DNA of 64,000 bases from Tautonia plasticadhaerens. GTDB taxonomy: Bacteria; Planctomycetota; Planctomycetia; Isosphaerales; Isosphaeraceae. This document shows, one piece after another, positions 58,587-64,000 of this stretch. Positions within the stretch are counted from its first letter, which is position 1. The number at the start of each line of letters is the position of its first letter. The notes below the pieces were generated by a model that was not told the DNA's origin, did no database searches, and was given only the letters and a program-made list of their open reading frames with translations. Both the position numbers and the translations under genes were made by a program. The DNA is taken from NCBI RefSeq assembly GCF_007752535.1, contig NZ_CP036426.1, positions 2,232,001-2,296,000 of the forward strand. Direction: 5' to 3'.

Positions 58587-58743
58587 CCGGCGACCTGCCG
58601 GACATCGACCTCAGCTCCCCCGGCTCGCCCTCATCAATCCTCCGCAGGGCCCTCCTCGTCGTCCTCATCTCGGGAGGGCCAGGTGATGCGGATGACCACG
58701 CGGTCGCCGTGGGAGCTGAGGTCGATGTCCGGCAGGTCGCCGG
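58587..58743. repeat. 33-bp perfect inverted repeat at the end of a small gene
   Basis: The arms are 58587-58619 and 58711-58743, perfect over 33 bp, with a 91-bp spacer. The right arm lies inside the small gene at 58634-58960 and encodes most of a GDLPDIDLSS segment. The left arm is an inverted copy of that coding stretch placed 14 bp beyond the stop codon. In the transcript the two would pair into a long hairpin covering the 3' end of the coding region. Confidence 0.9.
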
Positions 58744-58960
58744 CCGAGAGCCTCGCCTCGATGTAGGCCGACTCGCCGTCGTCCCAGGTCTCGAAGCCGC
58801 CCGGGCCGTCGTCCCCGGGGGAGGGGGGGGGAGTCCCGCCGGCCATCGCGACCAGCGCCCGGAGCGTCTGCTCCAGGGAGGCCGGGGAGGTCCCGACCGG
58901 CGTGGCGGCCCGGCCGGTGGTCCGTCGCCTCCGAGGCGCCCTGGACGCTGTCATCGTCAT
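58634..58960 (-). CDS. Small protein with an Hsp20-like segment
   Basis: The 108-residue protein has a basic, Thr/Arg-rich start, a Pro/Gly-rich linker and a C-terminal segment SAGDLPDIDLSSHGDRVVIRI, which resembles a strand pair of alpha-crystallin domains (DLPG-DLSS...RVVIR). It is too short for a full Hsp20. The end is acidic (DEDDEEGPAED). The ATG at 58960 has AAAGGCG upstream. Function unknown; a truncated chaperone-like or assembly protein is possible. Its 3' part carries one arm of the 33-bp inverted repeat. Confidence 0.6.
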   Translation of the reverse strand: MTMTASRAPRRRRTTGRAATPVGTSPASLEQTLRALVAMAGGTPPPSPGDDGPGGFETWDDGESAYIEARLSAGDLPDIDLSSHGDRVVIRITWPSRDEDDEEGPAED

Positions 58961-59346
58961 GATTCGTCGCCTTTCGGGTCCGGCGTGCTGCCGGGCTGCT
59001 GGGGGGGGGATCGGGCACCCCGGGCCGGGGGGATGGCCTCGGCGAGGGGATCGCCTGTCTCCTCCCCCGGGGGGTATCTCTCGGGTGGGGACCTCCTCGT
59101 CCCCGGCCGATCGCCGGTCTCCGTCGACCGCCATCGGGGCGGACTTCCGGGCCGATCGAATTCTCCCATCCCCCCGCCGGGCCGTCTCTCCGGAGTTTCA
59201 CCGAGTGCAGGCCGGGGGTTTCCCGCCCGGAGATCCCAGGGTCCTCCCCCCGACGGCCTCCTCCCCGGCGCCGGGCACGCCCGGGGGCCCGATTCGACCC
59301 GCCTCGACCCGACGCCCCCCCGGGGGCGCGTCGTCGGGGACGAGGC
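58961..59346. other. Intergenic region, no gene recognised
   Basis: These 386 bp lie between the end of the response-regulator gene and the start of the small protein gene. Open frames are low complexity. The promoter for the small gene should be here. Confidence 0.4.
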
Positions 59347-60000
59347 TCACTCGCCGGGGGAGACCAGGCCGACCCGGACGGCATAGCGGACCAAGCCGGC
59401 GATGTCCCGGATCCCCAGGCGGTCCATGATCTGGGAACGGTGCGTGTCGACGGTCTTGATGCTCACCTCCAGCCGTCGGGCGATCGCCTTGGTCGTCATC
59501 CCCTCGGCGATCAGCCGGAGGACCTCGCGCTGCCGGGCGGTGAGCGGCCCATCCTCCGCCTCCCCCCGGGAGGCCAGCCGGGCGTAGTCGGCCACCAGGT
59601 GGCCGGAGATCACCGTGCTCAGGTACGACTCGCCCCGGGCGACCGCCCGGATCGCCCGCTCCAGCTCCTCCACCGCGGCGTCCTTGAGCAGGTAGCCGGA
59701 CGCCCCGCTGCGGAGCGCCTGCACCGCGTACTCCCGGGCCGCGTGCATCGAGAGGATGATCACCCGGATCGCCGGGAAGTCGCGCCGGACGCGCTCGGCC
59801 AGTTCCAGGCCGGTCATCCCCTTCATCGAGATGTCGGCAAGGAGGATGTCCGGGGGATCCGCCTCGATCCGGCGGATGGCCTCCTCCGCCGAGGAAACGT
59901 CGTCGGTGACCCGGATCTCCTCGATCCCCCGCAGGGTGGCCCGGACCCCGGCCCGGAACAGGTCGTGGTCGTCGACCACGAGGACTCGGATCGGGATCAT
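59347..60000 (-). CDS. NarL/FixJ-type response regulator
   Basis: The 217-residue protein has a receiver domain (about 3-120) with acidic pocket VVDDHD, phosphoacceptor Asp56 in LADISMKGMTG, Ser in IILSMHA and Lys in LLKDA. A LuxR-type helix-turn-helix follows (about 150-215, LTARQREVLRLIAEGMTT and SIKTVDTHRSQIMDRL). It is a transcription regulator paired with the kinase gene whose TGA overlaps its ATG (ATGA at 60000-59997), so they are co-translated. Target genes are unknown. Confidence 0.96.
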   Translation of the reverse strand: MIPIRVLVVDDHDLFRAGVRATLRGIEEIRVTDDVSSAEEAIRRIEADPPDILLADISMKGMTGLELAERVRRDFPAIRVIILSMHAAREYAVQALRSGASGYLLKDAAVEELERAIRAVARGESYLSTVISGHLVADYARLASRGEAEDGPLTARQREVLRLIAEGMTTKAIARRLEVSIKTVDTHRSQIMDRLGIRDIAGLVRYAVRVGLVSPGE

Positions 60001-61744
60001 GACGCGGCCCCCCGCCCGTCGGAAGCTCCCCGGGGCGGGAAGGAGAGCCGCACGCCGGTCCCCGAGCCGGGGCTCGACGCGACCTCCAACCGGCCGCCGG
60101 CCTGCTCGACCCGCTCCCGCATCCCGACCAGGCCGAGCCCCCGACGGGGGGGCAGCCGGCCGGGGTCGAACCCCTCGCCGTCGTCCCGGACCTCCAGTTC
60201 CAGGCCCTCGGGGTGCCCCCGCAGGGCGACGGAAAACCGGCCGGCCCCGGAGTGCCGGCCGACGTTGGTCAACGCCTCCTGGACGCCCCGGAAGCAGGCC
60301 GTCGCCACCGACGGGTCGACTCGGATCTCCGGCGGCTCGCAGGAGAATTCGCCCTCGATGCCGCTCCGGGCCCGGAACCGCTCGACGTACCACCCCAGCG
60401 CCGGGACCAGGCCCAGGTCGTCGAGGATCGAGGGGCGGAGGTCCAGGGCGAGGTCGCGCACCTGGCCCAGGGCGCCGTCCAGCAACGCCACGGCGTCCTC
60501 CAGCCGCTCCTCCCGGGTCTCGGGCCGCAACCGGGCGGACTGCACGTCGAGCTTGATGGCCGTCAGGGTCTGGCCGATCTCGTCGTGCAGCTCCCGGGAG
60601 AGGTGCCTCCGCTCGGCCTCCTGGACCTCCAGCACGTGCCGATTCAGTTCCCGGAGCCGGGCCGTCGTGGTCTCGAGCGCCTGCTCGACCCGCCTCCGGT
60701 CCCGGATGTCGCGCACGAAGACCAGCCCCGCGTCGTCCCCGTCCAGGGGGAACGGGGCGGCGGAGGGCTCAACCTCGAGCGTCCCGCCGCCCGGCCGGAG
60801 GATCGTCAGCTCCCGGAGGCCGACGGGCCGGCCCTCGTCCACCGCCCGCCGGGACAGCTCGACCATCGCCTCGCGATCCTCGGGCCGGAAGCGGTCGAGG
60901 ATCGGCGTCCCGATCAGCTCCCCGGGATCCCCCGCCCCGAAGAGGCCCGAGGCCATCGGGTTGACGTACGAGAAGCGGCGACGGGCATGGATGAAGATCC
61001 CGTCGGGTGCCGAGTCGGCCAGCGCCCGGAACCGCTCCTCGCTGACCCGCAGCTCGTCCTCGGCCCGGCGCCGATCGGTCACGTCGAGCGCCATCCGCAT
61101 CAGGAGCCTCCGGCCGTCGGGCAGCCGGCCCAGGGCGGCGGAGCTGAAGCTCCAGATCCGCTCCGAACCGTCCCGGATCCGGACCCTCGCGTCCGGCTCG
61201 GGGGGATTGCGGCCCAGGTCGAAGAGGGTCGTGATGTGACGCTGATACTCCCCGGACCGCTCGCCGTAGGCCCGGTCGGTCCAGTCGGCGAGGGTCCTCA
61301 GCTCCTCGACGCCGTAGCCGGTCAGCTCGGTCCAGGCCCGGTTGACCAGCAGGATTTCGCCGTCCTCGGCGAGGAGGATCACCGGGATCGGCGCGTGGAT
61401 CACCGTGAGGCGGAACCGCTCCTGCGTCCGATCCCGGTCGCGCCGGGCGGCCTCCAGGCCGGCGAGGATCCCCCCAGCCTCCAGAGGAGCACCAGTCCGG
61501 TGACGGCCACGAAGGCCAGGCCCTTGACCAGGGCCGCGGTCGCCGAATGCCCCGACTCCAGGCCGAGCCGGCCGAGCAGGGAATCCGACCCCACGATCCA
61601 GGCCGCCGCCACCGCCACGTAAATCGACACGACCTGGCGGGCCTGCCGCCGGGCCCATCGCCCCGGGCCCTCGGCCGATCCCGGGGGCCGGCCTCCCGGC
61701 CGATCGCCGGCGGTGCCCGTGAGTTCGTCCCGAGATCGGATCAT
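59997..61744 (-). CDS. PAS sensor histidine kinase (HisKA_3), reading frame broken at a G-tract
   Basis: Read as one gene, this encodes about 581 residues: two membrane helices (IYVAVAAAWIVGSD and KGLAFVAVTGLVLLW), two PAS domains (about 100-220 and 225-345), a HisKA_3 helix with phosphoacceptor RELHDEIGQTL, and an ATPase domain (QEALTNVGRHSGA; DDGEGFDP). The membrane part (start ATG at 61744) and the kinase part are in different frames. They join in sense only after a one-base shift at a run of six C (61470-61475 on the plus strand). The minus strand there reads CTG GGG GGA TCC: a -1 shift gives LWRLGG-ILAGLEAARR, the expected continuation. This may be a true frameshift mutation, a programmed -1 site or a sequencing error. 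It is the partner of the response regulator. Confidence 0.75.
61470..61475 (-). other. G-tract frameshift point in the histidine kinase gene
   Basis: The slippery arrangement is G GGG GGA (minus strand), the classical X XXY YYZ form for -1 ribosomal slippage. The reading frame needs one extra G or one -1 step to be continuous. Confidence 0.6.
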
Positions 61745-62066
61745 GATCGACTCGGCACCGGAGGAGGGCGGCCGGGCGCTCCCCCGTCGTCGGCGGGAGG
61801 GAGACGGTGGTCCACCCTGGGTCGTCGCAGGATCATCCTCGGCGATGGTCGATTATTGCGACATCACGCTTAATTGTTGCAGGCGAATGGGGGAAGGACA
61901 AGGCCAAGCCCTCGTGCGGGCGCCCCACCACATCCTGTTGATTGCCTCAACGGGGAGGCGAACCGCCCGGTGCCTCCCCTGCCGGTCCTTCGAGGAGCCC
62001 TCCCCCTCATGCGGGGGCCCGGGTGGGGTGTCTCCGGACTGCGCCCCCGGCCGGTGACGGTGAGCC
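61745..62066. other. Intergenic region with AT-richer promoter-like patch
   Basis: 322 bp between the TPR gene stop (62067) and the kinase ATG. The minus strand carries AATAAT (61857-61852), a fair -10 box in an AT-richer patch; the -35 position (GCAACA) is weak. It is the most likely promoter of the kinase/regulator pair. Confidence 0.4.
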
Positions 62067-64000
62067 CTATTCCCCGGGGCTCCGCCTCACCTGCTCGGCA
62101 CGCCATTTCTCGGCCTCCCCCCAGCCGGCCGAGGGCGGTGTAGAGCTCGACCAGCAGCTCGGCGGTGGCGACGGGGAAATGCGTCTCCCAGCTCGGGGCG
62201 AGGGCGAGTCGGTCGACCGCCTGCTCGTGGCTCTCGAGCAGCAGCGGCTCGGCCTCGGCGTGCTTCCCCTGCCTGAGCAGGGCGGTGCCGAGGAAGAACG
62301 CCCGCTTGGTCGCCTGCCAGGAGTCGGGGTCAAGCTCGAGCTGGGTCGCCAGCGTCTCCCGGAGGAGCGGCTCGGCCCGGTCGGCGTGACCGGCCCAGAG
62401 GATGTGGGAGGCGAGGGCGAACACCTCGCCGTCGAGGACCTGGTGCGGGGTGTCGGGTCGTCTCCTCAGCCGGTCGACGACCCCTCCAGCCAGCTCGGCG
62501 GCCAGCTCGTGGGAGACCGTCAGTCGGAGGCGGGCGTAGGCCCGGAGGGCGCCCTCGTCCAGGGGCCAACCCGCGGCATCGATCCGATCGAGGGCGTCCT
62601 GGAAGACGGGGACGACCTCCTCCTCTCGAGCGGCGTCGACGAGCGCCAGGCCGAGGTCGGCGGCGGCCCGGACCAGGGCGATCGGATTCGAGGCCGGCTC
62701 CCGTCGGAGCCGTTCCAGGCTCGCCTCCAGCTCCCGGATGCGTTCGCCCTCCAGCCGATGGGCCTCATCGGGCCGGCCGGTGGAGTTGTAGAGCTCGATC
62801 AGCGAGCGTCGGGCGACGGCGAGCCCGTTCGGGTCCCAGGGGGGTTGGTCGCCCGCGTGGTCGGACAGCTCGCGGTATCCGTCGGCGAGAGGAGGCTCGG
62901 CCTCGGCGTGCTTCCCCTGCCTGAGCAGGGCCTGGCCGATCTGGACGCGAAGCTTGCCGGTCCACCAGCCCCGGTGGCCGTCGCCGCGGAGGGCCAGCTC
63001 GATCTCCAACGCCTCGAGGAGCCGGACGAGGGCCTCGTCGATGCGGCCGGTGGCGACGAGGCTGACGGCGAGGCCCTCGCGGGTGACGGCCCCGCGGTGG
63101 GCCCGGTTCTCGACGGGGAGGTTGGCCTCGAACAACGGGATTGCCGCGGCATGGTCGCCGGACTTGATCCGGTCCCAGGCGAGTGCGTTGCGAAAGGCCC
63201 AGGCGGCCGGATTGCGCCGGCCACCGGCCTCGGCCGCGGCGATCGCCTCCCGAAGGAGCCGGTCCGCGTCGGCCGGGCGGCCAGCCCGGGTGTAGATGTC
63301 GGCGAACACCCGGTGGGCGGCCACGACGCCCGGGTGATCGAGGGGGGCGTCGCGGACCGGGAACCGCGTCAGGATCCCCTCCATCTCGGCGATCGCCTCG
63401 TCGAAGCGCCCGAGGAGGGAGAGCGCCTCCGCCAGGTTGACGGCCGACCAGAGGGTGTAGAGGTGGTCGGGCCCCAGGTGCTCCCGGGTCGAGGCTGCGA
63501 GGGCGCGGTAGTCGTCGACGGCCTCGGCGAGTCGCCCCGAGGCGAGCAACAGGGCCCCCCGGAGGATCCGGGAGTTGGCGGTCTCGGGGTGGTGGGGGCC
63601 GAGCACGCGGGCCTTGTCCGCGATCACCGCTTCGACCTCCGCCTCGGCCTCGTACAGCCGATCGAGCATCCAGAGGGCCTCCGCCAGCGCGTGCCGGGCG
63701 TCGAGCGCCGCCGGGTCGTCGAGCCCGCGCGAGGCGGCGAAGAGGGCGACGGCGCGGCGGAGGTGGTCGAGCCCCTCCTCGTAGCGGCCGATCAACTGGT
63801 AGGAGTTCCCGACCGTCTTGAGGACCTCGGCCTGGATGGAGGGGAGGCCGGGGAACCGCGCGTCGATCCGCTCGGGGGCGAGCCGGGCGGCGGCGCGGTC
63901 GAGCAGCTCGCCGACCGTCGGGTCCGCGGCCACCTCGAAGTCCTCGCCGCCCAGGCGACGGGTCTCGGCCTGCGTGAACTCCGAGGCCTGGCCGAGCAGG
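62067..64000 (-). CDS. Tetratricopeptide protein, C-terminal part (frame broken near its end)
   Basis: At least 640 residues of TPR helices enter from the right edge: repeats with LLGRFDEAIAEME, HAEAEPLL and similar consensus pairs run through the whole segment. The upstream residues at the edge (GQASEFTQAETRRLGGEDFE) resemble the linker after the membrane helix of planctomycete Ser/Thr kinases, so the missing N-terminus may be a kinase (inference). Near the end the frame is broken at six C (62117-62122 on the plus strand). Without the break the chain would continue LYTALGRLGEAEKWRAEQVRRSPGE and stop at 62067. As written, the frame runs on to 61870 through unrelated sequence. One G too many in the tract explains it. 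Confidence 0.8.

Noticed and set aside
58372-58668. 98-residue minus-strand open frame spanning the left arm of the 33-bp repeat
   Set aside because: It overlaps the methyltransferase start and the end of the small gene, has no ribosome-binding site and no recognisable domain.
61870-62116. C-terminal extension of the TPR protein to 61870
   Set aside because: After the G-tract the translation becomes low-complexity Arg/Gly/Pro, whereas the alternative frame gives a typical TPR-kinase ending and stop at 62067.

Overview
The window is very GC-rich chromosomal DNA and looks like a planctomycete of the order Isosphaerales (Tautonia/Paludisphaera-like; this placement is inference). The main evidence is a set of planctomycete signature families: LEPR-type N-termini on secreted proteins (3855-6566 and 15705-19295), two PEP-CTERM proteins, a Cys-rich YTV-repeat wall-type protein, a DUF1501 protein, a large secreted LamG/propeller protein, and a long TPR protein of the kind fused to Ser/Thr kinases. 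No tRNA, rRNA, CRISPR array, insertion sequence or prophage was recognised.

Layout. 1-11.4 kb: partial histidine kinase, pnp and rpsO (minus), a multicopper oxidase with FG-GAP-like repeats (minus), an ABC exporter (plus) and a PAS-GGDEF-EAL protein (minus). 11.6-14.5 kb: shikimate kinase, prepilin peptidase, a LapA-like membrane protein and a coiled-coil lipoprotein (plus). 14.7-19.3 kb: a PEP-CTERM protein and a 1196-residue secreted protein with two aspartic-protease motifs (minus). 19.6-24 kb: hisH, a membrane protein, hisA and an EF-G-like GTPase (plus). 24.2-29.2 kb: metH, a nucleotidyltransferase-like gene translationally close to it, and an upstream membrane protein (minus). 29.4-35.8 kb: argB, argD, argF, rph, a secreted protein and rdgB (plus), closed by a perfect 15-bp hairpin.

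36-47 kb: the YTV protein (minus), an SDR and argJ (plus), then on the minus strand a FAD oxidoreductase, a Clp-N/ThiD2/ThiE fusion, a sulfatase, cutC and AMP nucleosidase. 47-57 kb: OprP-type porin and DUF1501 protein (plus), LamG/propeller protein and a PEP-CTERM metzincin-like protein (minus), and a PHP-domain protein (plus). 57.6-64 kb (all minus): methyltransferase, a small protein with a 33-bp inverted copy of part of its own gene, a response regulator/histidine kinase pair, and a TPR protein running off the window.

Functional themes are RNA turnover (pnp, rpsO, rph), amino-acid synthesis (aroK, hisH/hisA, argB/D/F/J, metH), cell-surface and secreted proteins, and signalling. The most unusual items are the two-lobed aspartic-protease-like protein with a 483-bp tandem duplication, the PEP-CTERM metzincin-like protein, the Clp-N/ThiD2/ThiE fusion, two reading-frame breaks at identical six-G tracts (61.47 and 62.12 kb), and the 33-bp inverted repeat at 58.6 kb.
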